Positions 10,409 to 19,970 of a stretch of 64,000 bases of DNA are shown one piece after another (position 1 is the stretch's first letter; each line of letters starts with the position of its first letter). A program made the position numbers and the translations under genes. The DNA comes from Ferribacterium limneticum (GTDB taxonomy: Bacteria; Pseudomonadota; Gammaproteobacteria; Burkholderiales; Rhodocyclaceae). The DNA lies in the NCBI RefSeq assembly GCF_020510585.1, contig NZ_CP075190.1, positions 4,090,001 through 4,154,000 of the forward strand, written 5' to 3'. Under the pieces are notes generated by a model. The model saw only the letters and a program-made list of their open reading frames with translations. It made no database searches and was not told the origin of the DNA.

Positions 10409-12523
10409 TCAGTCGACCTTGAAGCCGGCGACCGAGCCCTTCAATTCGGAAGCCAGCGCGGTCAGTTCATCGACCGCCTGCGCTGTACGCTGCGTACCGG
10501 CCGTTGTCTGTTCCGTAACGTGCAGGATGTCCTGCATCAGGCGCGCCACCTGGGTGGCCGAATCCGCCTGATTCTGGGTTGAGGTGGAAATGCTCTGAAT
10601 CAGGTCGGCCAGATTGCGCGACACGTCGCCGATCTCGGACAGCGCCTGACCGGCCGCATCGGACAGCTTGGCCCCTTCGACTACACCGCGGGTCGACTGT
10701 TCCATGGCGGACACAGCATCCTGTGTGTCTGTCTGAATGGTCTTCACAATCGCCGCAATCTGTTTCGTTGCCTCGCCGGAACGTTCGGCCAGCCGCTGCA
10801 CTTCCTCGGCAACCACTGTAAAACCGCGCCCGGCATCGCCGGCCGAGGCGGCCTGAATGGCAGCGTTGAGCGCCAGCACGTTGGTCTGCTCGGTAATGTC
10901 GGAAATCAGTTCCACGATTTCACCAATTTCCTGCGAGCTTTCACCAAGGCGCTTGATGCGCTTCGAGGTTTCCTGAATCTGGTTGCGAATTTCGTTCATG
11001 CCCTTGATCGAATCCTGCACAGCCTGCGTACCCTTTTCAGCGGCCTGCAGCGACTGCCGGGCAACCTGGGCTGACTCCGTCGCGTTGCCGGAAACCTCGG
11101 ACATCGAACGGGCCATTTCCAGAGCCGACTGACCTGCCTCCTGAATTTCCGAGGATTGGCGTTCGGCCGCGTCGAGCAGTTCGGCCGAGGTCTGGCGGGC
11201 GATTTCGGTTGCCGCAGTCACGCGGTTGGCCGCATCGTTGATACGACCGACCAGCACGCGGAGCTCTTCAATGGTGTAGTTGATCGAGTCGGCGATGGCC
11301 CCCGTGATGTTTTCACTGACGGTCGCGGTAACGGTCAGGTCACCGTCGGCTAGGTCGCCCAGTTCGTTCATCAGCCGCAAAATAGCGTCCTGATTTTCGC
11401 GGTTGGTCTGCTCCGAGGCGTGACGCTGGTCTTCCGCATCTGCGGCGCGACGCCCGGTATCGTCAAGATAAATCTTGGCCAGCAAGGCCAGCGTGGCCAA
11501 TGCAATCAAGGTCAGCGCGATCAGCAGCACGATATACATGCCGCGTTCAGCCAGGCCCTGCTGATAACCCACGGCGAGTTCGTCGGTTGCTTTCAGCAAA
11601 TCCTCGCTCTCGCGGAAAATCCGCGAACCGGCCTGCTTGGAAAGGACCAGCGGCTGCATGTTGCCGAGAATGCTGGCAATTGCGCCCTGATACTCCTTGA
11701 AGGCCACCTCCAGATTGTCGAGCTTGCTGCGACTATCGGCATCGTTGCCGCCCTTGCTCAGGGCGCCCAGGATATCGCGGAAAGCGTTGGTATCCTTGCC
11801 GAGCAGGAAGGCTACTTCCGGATTGATTTCATCACCGACGAGCAGGGCCGAGGCGTTTTTGGCGATGCGCTGGGTGAGCATGACCAGCTGGTTGGACGAG
11901 GCAATGTCGCGCGAAGATGCGCCGCCCTGGAGCTTCAGGGTAGCCAACTGCTCGGTCAATTCAAGCATCGCCGAATTCTTGTTATCGATGGTCGCGACGT
12001 TCTTGCCCAGTGCCACGAGGTTAGCCTCCTGGGCAATCACCGTTTCGGCGTCCTTGTCGGTCGTCGCCCAGCGCTCCCCGAGGGCTTCAAGCTGCGGACG
12101 AACACTGTCGGGCGAAGGCGGAACGCTGACATTGCCGATTTCGCCACCATTCGAGAGCTGATCGAAAAGTTTGCCGAAGGTTTCGCGTGACTCTTTCAAC
12201 TGCGTAAAGGCCACAGCATTGCCCTGCAGGGCCAGTGACGACGCTTTGGCCAGCCGCTGGGACAACATGCGCATTTCGCCCGAGGCCGCGATGTAAGCCG
12301 TGTTGTGGGTCGACTCACGGTTGTCGTGAAAAACCAGGCCGGCAATCAGCAGGAGCAGGGCGATGAAGATACCGCCCAGTATCTTCATCTGCTGCACGAC
12401 GGGCTGACCGGCGAGGAAAGCAGGCAACGGCATTTTGCCCGGAAGCATATCGGCCGAAACGGTCATCTGGGATGATGCCCCACCGACACCTGCAATCTTC
12501 GGAAGCTTGAAACTGAAAGCCAT
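10409..12523 (-). CDS. pilJ: PilJ methyl-accepting chemotaxis transducer of the Pil-Chp system
   Basis: This 704-residue receptor has a first membrane segment near residues 47-64 ([18 protein letters not shown]), a periplasmic part with two PilJ-type repeats ([38 protein letters not shown]), and a second membrane segment [25 protein letters not shown]-like stretch follows, then the cytoplasmic signalling hairpin [18 protein letters not shown] with [18 protein letters not shown]. It feeds type IV pilus motility through PilI and ChpA. RBS GGAGGA-like sequence precedes the ATG. Confidence 0.95.
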   Translation of the reverse strand: MAFSFKLPKIAGVGGASSQMTVSADMLPGKMPLPAFLAGQPVVQQMKILGGIFIALLLLIAGLVFHDNRESTHNTAYIAASGEMRMLSQRLAKASSLALQGNAVAFTQLKESRETFGKLFDQLSNGGEIGNVSVPPSPDSVRPQLEALGERWATTDKDAETVIAQEANLVALGKNVATIDNKNSAMLELTEQLATLKLQGGASSRDIASSNQLVMLTQRIAKNASALLVGDEINPEVAFLLGKDTNAFRDILGALSKGGNDADSRSKLDNLEVAFKEYQGAIASILGNMQPLVLSKQAGSRIFRESEDLLKATDELAVGYQQGLAERGMYIVLLIALTLIALATLALLAKIYLDDTGRRAADAEDQRHASEQTNRENQDAILRLMNELGDLADGDLTVTATVSENITGAIADSINYTIEELRVLVGRINDAANRVTAATEIARQTSAELLDAAERQSSEIQEAGQSALEMARSMSEVSGNATESAQVARQSLQAAEKGTQAVQDSIKGMNEIRNQIQETSKRIKRLGESSQEIGEIVELISDITEQTNVLALNAAIQAASAGDAGRGFTVVAEEVQRLAERSGEATKQIAAIVKTIQTDTQDAVSAMEQSTRGVVEGAKLSDAAGQALSEIGDVSRNLADLIQSISTSTQNQADSATQVARLMQDILHVTEQTTAGTQRTAQAVDELTALASELKGSVAGFKVD

Positions 12524-12561
12524 GGAAATCCTCCACTTGGGGTAGGGGCGAAAGCCCTCTG

Positions 12562-13074
12562 TTAAACCCCGATATTCATGAAATCCTGATCGGCGAGCAG
12601 TTCGCGCACCGAAAGCTTGTGCCAGACTTTTCCCTGCGTATCGGCAAAACGCTGCCTGCCCCAGGCCGGCATCGAAGCATCGGCCGGTTCGACAGTGAAA
12701 TCATCGGGGTTTTTCAGGCCAAGCATGCGCGAAACGAGAAGCGCTGCATTGACGCCGTGGCGGGCACCGATCAGCAGCAAGCGGGCGTTGGCATTCTGGA
12801 CGATGGGCGGGCCACCGCGAAAAAGCGAAAAGTCGCTGACCGCATGCAGGTTGCCGCGAATATTGGCGATCCCGGCAAACCACGGGCGGGTCATGGGGAC
12901 CGGCGCCAGCAGAGAGGCCTGAACGATCTCTCCACCGTCTGACAGATCAACCAGCCAGGATTCGCCACCGGCCTCGACACCCAGCCAGGACGACGACCCC
13001 TTACCCTTGGCCGCATTGCTCAGACGCGTCGCCAGATATTCCTGAAAATCACGAAGACTGGTTTTCCGGGCCAT
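12562..13074 (-). CDS. pilI: PilI, CheW-like adaptor of the Pil-Chp system
   Basis: This 170-residue protein is a single CheW domain ([20 protein letters not shown], then [20 protein letters not shown], then [21 protein letters not shown]) that couples PilJ to ChpA. It sits 5 bp after pilH and 38 bp before pilJ. Confidence 0.93.
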   Translation of the reverse strand: MARKTSLRDFQEYLATRLSNAAKGKGSSSWLGVEAGGESWLVDLSDGGEIVQASLLAPVPMTRPWFAGIANIRGNLHAVSDFSLFRGGPPIVQNANARLLLIGARHGVNAALLVSRMLGLKNPDDFTVEPADASMPAWGRQRFADTQGKVWHKLSVRELLADQDFMNIGV

Positions 13075-13079
13075 CTGGA

Positions 13080-13445
13080 TTACGGCAGCGCGGCGATTCG
13101 TTGCAGCAATTGCTCCGGATTTAACGGCTTGACCAGGTAGTCGACTGCACCCTGGCGCAAGCCCCAGATCTTGTCGGTTTCCTGCCCCTTGGTGGTACAG
13201 ACAATGATCGGGATATTTTTGGTTTCTTCATCGCGGGTCAGGGTGCGCGTTGCCTGATAGCCGTTCAGCCCTGGCATCACGACGTCCATCAGAATCAGAT
13301 CGGGCTTGCTGGCCTTGGCCTTGGCGATCCCCTCCTCGCCATTTTCTGCAGTGGTCACCTGATAGCCGGCCTTGGTAAGCATATCGACGGTAAAAAATCG
13401 CTCAGTGGGCGAATCGTCGACAACGAGGATATTCTTTACGGGCAT
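13080..13445 (-). CDS. pilH: PilH response regulator
   Basis: This 121-residue stand-alone receiver domain has acidic pocket residues D10/D11 (VVDDSPTERFF), acceptor D54 (LILMDVVMPGLNG), T84/T85 and K106 (YLVKPL). In the Pil-Chp system PilH and PilG are the two output regulators that set PilB/PilT balance and cAMP level. It sits 14 bp downstream of pilG. Confidence 0.94.
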   Translation of the reverse strand: MPVKNILVVDDSPTERFFTVDMLTKAGYQVTTAENGEEGIAKAKASKPDLILMDVVMPGLNGYQATRTLTRDEETKNIPIIVCTTKGQETDKIWGLRQGAVDYLVKPLNPEQLLQRIAALP

Positions 13446-13459
13446 GTGCTCTCCCTGAG

Positions 13460-13870
13460 CTACGTATTGGATTCTGTCTCGGCCGGCAAGGCAAACGTGG
13501 CGACCGTTTGCAGCAGACTGTCTTTTGTGAATGGTTTGGTCAGGTACTGGTCGGAGCCGACCATGCGACCGCGCGCCCGGTCAAACAGGCCGTCCTTGGA
13601 CGAAAGCATGATGACCGGCGTGGCCTTGAATTTGGGATTCTTCTTGATCAGCGAGCAGGTCTGATAGCCGTCGAGACGCGGCATCATGATGTCGCAAAAG
13701 ATGACGCTGGGTTGATGGTCGGCGATCTTGGCCAGCGCATCGAACCCGTCTTCAGCCAGGACAACCTGACACCCCGCCTGCACGAGAAATATCTCGGCGC
13801 TGCGCCGTATCGTATTGCTGTCGTCGATGACCATGACCCTGACGCCGCGCAGTCTGGATAAATCAGCCAC
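13460..13870 (-). CDS. pilG: PilG response regulator
   Basis: This 136-residue receiver domain has D16/D17 (VIDDSNTIRR), acceptor D60 (IFCDIMMPRLDG) and K112 (YLTKPF). The start is a GTG at 13870 preceded by a good AGGG-type ribosome binding site. It is the first gene of the operon, so the promoter should lie in the 187-bp gap to thiD; I see no clear consensus there. The cluster lacks adjacent pilK (methyltransferase) and chpB (methylesterase). Confidence 0.94.
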   Translation of the reverse strand: MADLSRLRGVRVMVIDDSNTIRRSAEIFLVQAGCQVVLAEDGFDALAKIADHQPSVIFCDIMMPRLDGYQTCSLIKKNPKFKATPVIMLSSKDGLFDRARGRMVGSDQYLTKPFTKDSLLQTVATFALPAETESNT

Positions 13871-14057
13871 TTTCCCTGTCCCCTGTGCCTCTGACGGAGG
13901 CGTTATCGGTGCATCATACTACGGAAGTATTACGGCGAGGCAATGCCTATAACAGTGTCACAGCTTTCCGATGAGCACTTCGGCCACCTCGAGATTCGGA
14001 TAAAATCGCGGCCATCTTACCCAATTCCCTTCGCTCCCGCCAAGGGCGCGAATAACA

Positions 14058-14927
14058 ATGAATTCCACCACCCCCACGCCGCCCTGTCCACCGATGGTGC
14101 TGGTCTTTTCGGCCAGCGACCCGTCAGCCGGCGCCGGCATGCAGGCCGACATACTCACTTTGGTCAGTCTTGGCTGCCATCCGCTCAGCGCCCTGACGGC
14201 GCTGACCGTACAGGACACGGTGGGCGTGCAGAGCGTACAGGCGGTCAGCGCCGAGTTGCTGGAGCAGCAGGCGCGAACGGTTCTCGAGGACATGCCGGTG
14301 GCCGCCTTCAAGATCGGGATGCTGGGCAGCGTCGAGAACGTCATTGCGGTGGCCGAAATCATTTCGGACTACCCGGAAATCCCGGTGATCTTCGACCCGG
14401 TGCTTGCTTCCGGGCGGGGCGACGAGTTGTCGAGCGAGGAGGTTATTTCGGCGATCCGCGAAATGTTGCTGCCGCAAACCACCTTGCTCACCCCCAACGC
14501 GCCGGAAGCGCGGCGACTGGCCGAAAGCGACGAGGACGAAGGCGAGCCGTCGATCGACGTCTGCGCCCAGCGCCTGATCGAAATGGGGGCGCAGTATGTG
14601 CTGATTACCGGCACGCATGAAAACACTCCGAACGTCGTTAACACGCTTTACGGCGCCGAGGGAGAGATTCGGCACGACCAATGGGAACGCCTGCCAGGCA
14701 GCTACCACGGTTCCGGTTGCACGCTGGCTTCGGCCATTGCCGGCTGCATTGCCGGAGGAGCCAGCATGGAAGACGCCGTGCGCGATGCCCAGGATTACAC
14801 GTGGCAAGCCTTGGCCGCCGGCTTCCGGGCCGGCATGGGGCAGTTCATCCCGGACCGCTTTTTCTGGGCTCGCGGCGACGATGACGAGGCCGAAAAAAAA
14901 GATGGAGCCAAGACCAATGGGGCATAA
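14058..14927 (+). CDS. thiD: Hydroxymethylpyrimidine/phosphomethylpyrimidine kinase
   Basis: This 289-residue ribokinase-fold enzyme phosphorylates HMP and HMP-P for thiamine synthesis. Motifs are [15 protein letters not shown] at the N-terminus, [22 protein letters not shown] and the anion-hole [16 protein letters not shown] near residue 220. It overlaps thiE by 11 bases. The C-terminal tail is acidic and lysine-rich ([12 protein letters not shown]), beyond the usual end of the family. Confidence 0.93.
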   Translation: MNSTTPTPPCPPMVLVFSASDPSAGAGMQADILTLVSLGCHPLSALTALTVQDTVGVQSVQAVSAELLEQQARTVLEDMPVAAFKIGMLGSVENVIAVAEIISDYPEIPVIFDPVLASGRGDELSSEEVISAIREMLLPQTTLLTPNAPEARRLAESDEDEGEPSIDVCAQRLIEMGAQYVLITGTHENTPNVVNTLYGAEGEIRHDQWERLPGSYHGSGCTLASAIAGCIAGGASMEDAVRDAQDYTWQALAAGFRAGMGQFIPDRFFWARGDDDEAEKKDGAKTNGA

Positions 14928-15549
14928 ATTGCGCGGCCTTTACGCCATAACCCCGGAATACGAAGATGGGACTCGCCTGCTGAGCGAGATTGAAGCCGCC
15001 CTGGCCGGCGGTTGCCGCATCGTTCAATATCGCGACAAAACCAGCGCGATGCCCGAATGCGTCACCCGCGCCCGGGCGCTACGCGAACTGACCCGCCGCT
15101 TCGGCGCAAAACTGCTGATCAACGACGATCTGGCCCTGACCGTTCTCGTCGGAGCCGACGGCGTACATCTGGGCAAGGATGACGGCAACCTCATGGCGGC
15201 CCGCGCCATGCTCGGTCCAAATCGCATTCTCGGCGCCTCGTGCTACGCCGACTTGGCTGCCGCGCAGGCAGCTGCGGCGGCCGGAGTCGATTATGTCGCC
15301 TTCGGAGCCGCCTATCCGTCACCGACCAAACCGAACGCCCCACTCGCCGGAACCGATTTGTTTTTTGCGGCAAAAACCCGGTTGACCGTAGCAAGCTGCG
15401 CCATCGGCGGCATCACGCTCGATAATGCCCCACCGCTCATCGCCGCTGGCGCCGACCTGCTCGCCGTCATCACCGACTTGTTCAGCGCCCCCGACATCAC
15501 GGCGCGCGCTACCGCCTATCAACGTCTTTTCGAGGAAACCCAGTCATGA
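14917..15549 (+). CDS. thiE: Thiamine-phosphate synthase, carrying an in-frame repeat core
   Basis: This 210-residue TIM-barrel enzyme couples HMP-PP to thiazole phosphate. Motifs are [57 protein letters not shown] and [19 protein letters not shown]. The start [14 protein letters not shown] at 14917 overlaps thiD; reading further upstream only shadows thiD. Residues about 155-160 (RLTVAS), just before the conserved CAIGGIT strand, are encoded exactly by the dispersed repeat core. Thiamine genes are split in this window: thiD-thiE here and thiC at 37-39 kb. Confidence 0.93.
   Translation: MGHKLRGLYAITPEYEDGTRLLSEIEAALAGGCRIVQYRDKTSAMPECVTRARALRELTRRFGAKLLINDDLALTVLVGADGVHLGKDDGNLMAARAMLGPNRILGASCYADLAAAQAAAAAGVDYVAFGAAYPSPTKPNAPLAGTDLFFAAKTRLTVASCAIGGITLDNAPPLIAAGADLLAVITDLFSAPDITARATAYQRLFEETQS
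15361..15396 (+). repeat. Repeat copy C inside thiE
   Basis: TTTTTTGCGGCAAAAAC followed by CCGGTTGACCGTAGCAAGC (core 15378-15396). The T-run/GC/A-run lead-in resembles copy I in waaA (TTTTTTGGCCAAAAAT). It is read in the sense direction as R-L-T-V-A-S without a frame break. Confidence 0.75.
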
Positions 15550-16829
15550 CCTCACGCAACCAGCAACTGTTCGAACGTGCCCAGCGCCACATTCCGGGCG
15601 GCGTCAATTCGCCCGTCCGCGCCTTCCGCTCGGTCGGCGGCACACCCTGTTTCTTCCAGAAGGGTGTCGGCCCCAAGGTGCAGGACGCGGACGGCAAGTG
15701 GTACACCGACTACGTCGGCTCGTGGGGCCCGATGATCCTCGGCCACGCCCATCCGGACGTCATCGCTGCTGTTCAGGCTGCCGTCGTCGATGGCCTGTCG
15801 TTCGGCGCGCCGACCGAGAAGGAAGTCGATATCGCCGACCTGCTCTGCGAACTGGTCCCGTCGATGGACATGGTGCGTCTGGTTTCCTCCGGCACCGAGG
15901 CAACGATGAGCGCCATCCGCCTGGCCCGTGGCCACACCGGCCGCGACGTCCTGATCAAGTTTGAAGGCTGCTACCACGGCCATTCCGACGGTCTGCTGGT
16001 GAAGGCCGGCTCGGGCCTGCTGACCTTCGGCAACCCCTCGTCGAGCGGCGTCCCGGCTGGCGTGGCCGAGAACACCATGGTCCTGACCTACAACGATCCG
16101 CAGGAACTGGCCGAGGCGTTTGCCAAGCATGGCGACAAGATTGCCGCCGTCATCGTCGAACCGGTGGTCGGCAACATGAACCTGATCGCCCCGACCCAGG
16201 CCTTCCTGAATGCCATGCGCGAGCTGTGTACGAAGAACGGCTCGGTGCTGATTTTCGACGAAGTCATGACCGGTTTCCGTGTCGGCCTGAAGAGTGCGCA
16301 GGGACTGTTTGGCATCACGCCCGACCTGTCCACTTTCGGCAAGGTGGTTGGCGGCGGCATGCCGCTCGGCGCCTTTGGCGGCAAGCGCGAGATCATGGAA
16401 CAGATCGCACCGCTCGGCCCGGTCTATCAGGCCGGCACGCTGTCCGGCAATCCGATCGCCACGGCGGCCGGGCTGGCCACTTTGAAGCTCATTCAGACGC
16501 CGGGTTTCTACGAAGCATTGACGGCCAAGACCAAGGCGCTGTGCGACGGTCTGGTCGGCGCTGCGAAGAAGCACGGCGTCGCCTTCTCCGCCCAGAACAT
16601 CGGCGGCATGTTCGGCCTCTATTTCGCCGAAAAATGCCCGGGCACCTACGACGAAGTGCTGGCCTGCGACAAGGAAGCCTTCAACCGTTTCTTCCACGCC
16701 ATGCTCGACGCCGGCCATTACTTCGCGCCGTCAGCCTTTGAAGCCGGCTTCGTCTCGGCGGCCCATTCCGACGCCGACATCGCAGCGACCATCGCTGCTG
16801 CCGACGCCTACTTCGCCACGCTGAAGTGA
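15546..16829 (+). CDS. hemL: Glutamate-1-semialdehyde 2,1-aminomutase
   Basis: This 427-residue PLP enzyme makes 5-aminolevulinate in the C5 haem pathway. Motifs are [52 protein letters not shown] and the PLP lysine in [18 protein letters not shown] (near residue 266). The ATG overlaps the thiE stop (ATGA), so it is translationally coupled. Confidence 0.97.
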   Translation: MTSRNQQLFERAQRHIPGGVNSPVRAFRSVGGTPCFFQKGVGPKVQDADGKWYTDYVGSWGPMILGHAHPDVIAAVQAAVVDGLSFGAPTEKEVDIADLLCELVPSMDMVRLVSSGTEATMSAIRLARGHTGRDVLIKFEGCYHGHSDGLLVKAGSGLLTFGNPSSSGVPAGVAENTMVLTYNDPQELAEAFAKHGDKIAAVIVEPVVGNMNLIAPTQAFLNAMRELCTKNGSVLIFDEVMTGFRVGLKSAQGLFGITPDLSTFGKVVGGGMPLGAFGGKREIMEQIAPLGPVYQAGTLSGNPIATAAGLATLKLIQTPGFYEALTAKTKALCDGLVGAAKKHGVAFSAQNIGGMFGLYFAEKCPGTYDEVLACDKEAFNRFFHAMLDAGHYFAPSAFEAGFVSAAHSDADIAATIAAADAYFATLK

Positions 16830-17164
16830 GTTCGGGTTCTGCCTGGCTGATCCTGTTCATCGCCGGCCTCTGCGAGGTCGGCTGGGCGGTCGGGTTGAAA
16901 TACACCGAGGGCTTCAGTCGCCTGTGGCCGTCAGTCGCGACGCTGGTGGCGATGACGGCCAGCGTTGTCCTGCTCGGCTGGTCGCTCAAAGTGCTGCCGC
17001 TGGGCACGGCCTACGCCGTGTGGACGGGCATCGGCGCAGTTGGCACGGCGATCCTCGGCGTCTTCCTGTTCGGCGAATCGCGCGAGGTGCTGCGCTTCGT
17101 CTGCATCGGCCTGATTGTCGCCGGCATTGTCGGTCTCAAACTGGTGACGCCGGGTTCACCCTGA
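16826..17164 (+). CDS. Small multidrug resistance family transporter, SugE/Gdx-like
   Basis: This 112-residue four-helix membrane protein has the SMR glutamate in helix 1 ([20 protein letters not shown]) and the [11 protein letters not shown] and [18 protein letters not shown] motifs typical of the SugE/Gdx branch, whose studied members export guanidinium. The start is a GTG overlapping the hemL stop (GTGA). It is the last gene of the thiD-thiE-hemL run, an odd metabolic neighbour. I see no guanidine riboswitch. Confidence 0.85.
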   Translation: MSSGSAWLILFIAGLCEVGWAVGLKYTEGFSRLWPSVATLVAMTASVVLLGWSLKVLPLGTAYAVWTGIGAVGTAILGVFLFGESREVLRFVCIGLIVAGIVGLKLVTPGSP

Positions 17165-17267
17165 GTTGGCGCACTGCCGCGGTGCCCGCCATGATGGCTG
17201 AATGCCAAAGGCACCCAATTGGTGCACCAGTTTGGCACCACCCGCTGAAATTCGGCATTTAGCACGG

Positions 17268-17284
17268 CCGGCACCCTTTTTGCT
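17268..17284 (+). promoter_or_regulatory. Putative sigma-54 (RpoN) -24/-12 promoter
   Basis: CCGGCACCCTTTTTGCT has GG and GC exactly 10 bases apart (17270-17271 and 17282-17283), as in the RpoN consensus. It lies about 55 bases before the ATG of the CheW-domain gene, leaving room for a leader with an AAGGGAGAG ribosome binding site. Upstream (17206-17246) there are repeated GGCACC/GGTGCACC words that could be an activator site. Confidence 0.55.
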
Positions 17285-17339
17285 GTACTGCAACATCCTC
17301 CAGGATGGTCACCGTACATTGCAAAAAGGGAGAGTTAGC

Positions 17340-19970
17340 ATGAGCAAGCGCATTGGATCACGTTCGAAAAACACCCTCGATTATCTGTCCGGCTTCATGG
17401 GAGGGCTGCGCGCCGACCAGAAGCGCCTGACCGAAATCCAGTCGACCTACGACAACCTGAGCCTGCTCGGCCAACTGCTCTGCTCCGGCACCGATATTTC
17501 CCGCATGCGCGAGGATTTCAACGAACTGGCCAGCCAGTTGCTCGACCAACTGGCCCGCGAGCACTACCAGAAAGCCGCCCTTAACCTCGACTCTTGCGCC
17601 CGGGTGGCCATCGACATCCTGACCCGCAACCTGTTCGAGCGCACAGCCGATATCGGCTTTCTGGCCAGCGATGCCGAAATCCGCACCTTCGCCGAGGCGA
17701 CCGAAGCCGTGCCAGCCGCCGGCTTGGCGGCTGAACGCCAGGCCTTGCAGGCGCATTTCGCCGAATATGTGCGCAAATACTCCGTCTACCACAACATCAT
17801 CCTGCTCTCACCGACCGGCGAGGTGCTGGCCCAGCTAGATGAAGGCAACCCCGTCGTCCGCTCGGCCGACCCTTTGCTCGAGGAAGCACTCACTACCGAG
17901 CAGGCCTATGTCGAAGTGTTCCGCCCGACCGATCTGCTGCCCGGCGAAACCAGCCCGTTGGTCTATGCCTATCGCGTCATGGCCACCGACGGTAGCCGGC
18001 CGCTCGGCGTGCTGTGCCTGTGCTTCCGCTTCCAGGACGAGTGCCGGCGGATTTTCGACAGCCTGATTGGCGAAGACGAGTGGACGGTAATTACCCTGCT
18101 TGACACGCAGGGCCGAGTCATCGCCAGCAGTGACCCCTACCAGTTTCCGGCCGGGGTCCGGCTGGAGATTGTGGACGATGCTGCCTGCCGGGTGGTCCGT
18201 TTCGCCGGCCGCGAATACCTGGCAACCAGCCGGCCAACCCAGGGCTACCAGGGCTACGCCGGGCCGGGCTGGGTCGGTCACGCGCTGGCCCCGCTCAATC
18301 ATGCCTTCGAGATGGCCGAGGCGCACGAACTGGAGCAGGTGCCGGAAGATTTTCTCGATGGCGTGCTGGAGACCAGCACCCTGTTCAGCCCGGAACTGCG
18401 CAATATTCCGCTGCGCGCCACGAGCATCCAGCACGAGTTGAACCGCGCCGTCTGGAACGGCTATGTCTGGCTGGTGCGCGATGCGCTGGCCGCCCAGAAT
18501 GCCGACTTCGCCAAAGTGTTGCTGCGCGAAATCGGCAGCACCGGCGTGCGCACCCACCAGGTGTTCAGCGAATCGACCGGCAGTCTGTACAAGACCGTGG
18601 TGTCATCAGCGTTGTCCACTTGCACGCGGCAGGCGGCACTGGCCATCGAACTGATGGACCGCAACCTTTACGAACGGGCCAACGACTGCCGCTGGTGGGC
18701 GCTGACCCGCAGTTTCCACGAGGAGCTGGCTCAGGCCGACCCGCACGACAAGGCACAGCGCCAGCGGCTGACCGAAGTGCTGCGCCGGATCAACGGCCTG
18801 TACACCGTCTACAGCAACCTGATCCTGTTCGACCAGAGTGGCCGCGTGCTGGCCGTCTCCAATCCGGCCTACCAGGACTGGCTGGGCAAAATACTCAGCG
18901 AAGGCTGGGTGCGGCCGGCCCTCGGCCTGGCCGACACGCAGAGCTATAGCGTGTCCGGCTTCGAGCCGAGCGCGCTGTACGACAATCAGTCCACCTACAT
19001 CTATGCGGCTGGCGTGCGCGCTGCCGATGACGAGCCGGTCGGCGGCATTGCTGTCGTCTTCGATGCCACGCCGCAGTTTCGCGCCATGTTGCACGATGCG
19101 CTGCCACGCCGGCCAGACGGTCAGCCGGTGGCCGGCGCCTTTGCCGTGTTCGCCGGACGCGACGGCCGGGTCATCGCCGCAACCGACCCCGAATTGCCGC
19201 CAGGCAGCCGGCTGATGATCGGCTACGAGTTTTTCAATCTGCACGCGGGCGACAGCTGCACCAATGTAGTCATCTACAACGGCTGCTATTACGCCGTCGG
19301 CTCGTCGATGAGCGCCGGCTACCGTGAATACCAGGGAGCCGGCGACAGCCAGCGCGGCGGGGTCGTGGCTCTGGTCTTCTCGCCGCTATCGGATCGCATC
19401 GTCGACGCCGAACAGTTGACGGTGCGCCGCGATACGCTGGTCGATACTTACGCCCGGCGGCCGCTGGCGGCTGCCGTCGACAGCGTCGATATCGCCTGTT
19501 TTTATGTCGGCAGCAACTGGTACGGCGTGCGTTCCAGCCATGTCGTCGAAGCCGTCGACACCGACCGCCTGACCCCGTTGCCCGGCGTCTCGGAGTCTCT
19601 CTTCGGCTGCCTGATGTACCGCGACCAGGCAATCAGCGTATTCGACTTGTCGGCCATCCTGTCGTCGCGCCTGCCGGCGACCGAGCGCCGCCGGGCGAAC
19701 AGAGCCGGCAAGCAGCAGATCGTCGTTCTCCAGGTGCCGGAACAGAAGGCCCGATTCGGCATCCTGGTCGACCACCTGGGCGCCGTCAGCGAAATTCCGG
19801 CAGCCCGCATCGAAGCACTGCCCGGCATGTTGAGCGAGGGTAATTCGCCGATCGAAAGTCTGGTCAAGCCGCATGCCGACGACTCCGAGCGCCGCATCTT
19901 GATGGTGCTCTCCACCGATCGCATGCTGCACCGCCTGGGTGGCAGCAGCCTTACATCAGGAGCAGCGTAG
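17340..19970 (+). CDS. Large soluble protein: two Cache-like modules plus C-terminal CheW domain
   Basis: The 876-residue product starts MSKRIGSRSKNTLDYLSGFM after an AAGGGAGAG ribosome binding site. No signal peptide or membrane segment is visible. Two homologous modules of about 345 residues follow each other: NLFERTADIGFL near residue 96 with YSVYHNIILLSPTGEVLAQ, and NLYERANDCRWW near 441 with YTVYSNLILFDQSGRVLAV. These resemble the ligand-binding Cache domains of chemoreceptors, normally periplasmic. Residues about 715-860 form a CheW domain (VDIACFYVGSNWYGVRSSHV, GCLMYRDQAISVFDLSAIL, RFGILVDHLGAVSEIP). I infer a cytoplasmic sensor-adaptor that links a small-molecule signal to a chemotaxis kinase. 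It converges on mgtE with a 20-bp overlap of the 3' ends. The exact ligand and partner kinase are unknown. Confidence 0.8.
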   Translation: MSKRIGSRSKNTLDYLSGFMGGLRADQKRLTEIQSTYDNLSLLGQLLCSGTDISRMREDFNELASQLLDQLAREHYQKAALNLDSCARVAIDILTRNLFERTADIGFLASDAEIRTFAEATEAVPAAGLAAERQALQAHFAEYVRKYSVYHNIILLSPTGEVLAQLDEGNPVVRSADPLLEEALTTEQAYVEVFRPTDLLPGETSPLVYAYRVMATDGSRPLGVLCLCFRFQDECRRIFDSLIGEDEWTVITLLDTQGRVIASSDPYQFPAGVRLEIVDDAACRVVRFAGREYLATSRPTQGYQGYAGPGWVGHALAPLNHAFEMAEAHELEQVPEDFLDGVLETSTLFSPELRNIPLRATSIQHELNRAVWNGYVWLVRDALAAQNADFAKVLLREIGSTGVRTHQVFSESTGSLYKTVVSSALSTCTRQAALAIELMDRNLYERANDCRWWALTRSFHEELAQADPHDKAQRQRLTEVLRRINGLYTVYSNLILFDQSGRVLAVSNPAYQDWLGKILSEGWVRPALGLADTQSYSVSGFEPSALYDNQSTYIYAAGVRAADDEPVGGIAVVFDATPQFRAMLHDALPRRPDGQPVAGAFAVFAGRDGRVIAATDPELPPGSRLMIGYEFFNLHAGDSCTNVVIYNGCYYAVGSSMSAGYREYQGAGDSQRGGVVALVFSPLSDRIVDAEQLTVRRDTLVDTYARRPLAAAVDSVDIACFYVGSNWYGVRSSHVVEAVDTDRLTPLPGVSESLFGCLMYRDQAISVFDLSAILSSRLPATERRRANRAGKQQIVVLQVPEQKARFGILVDHLGAVSEIPAARIEALPGMLSEGNSPIESLVKPHADDSERRILMVLSTDRMLHRLGGSSLTSGAA

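Noticed and set aside
15546..17164. Guanidine riboswitch for the SugE/Gdx-like gene
   Set aside because: The gene overlaps hemL directly, leaving no leader, and no aptamer-like sequence was found.
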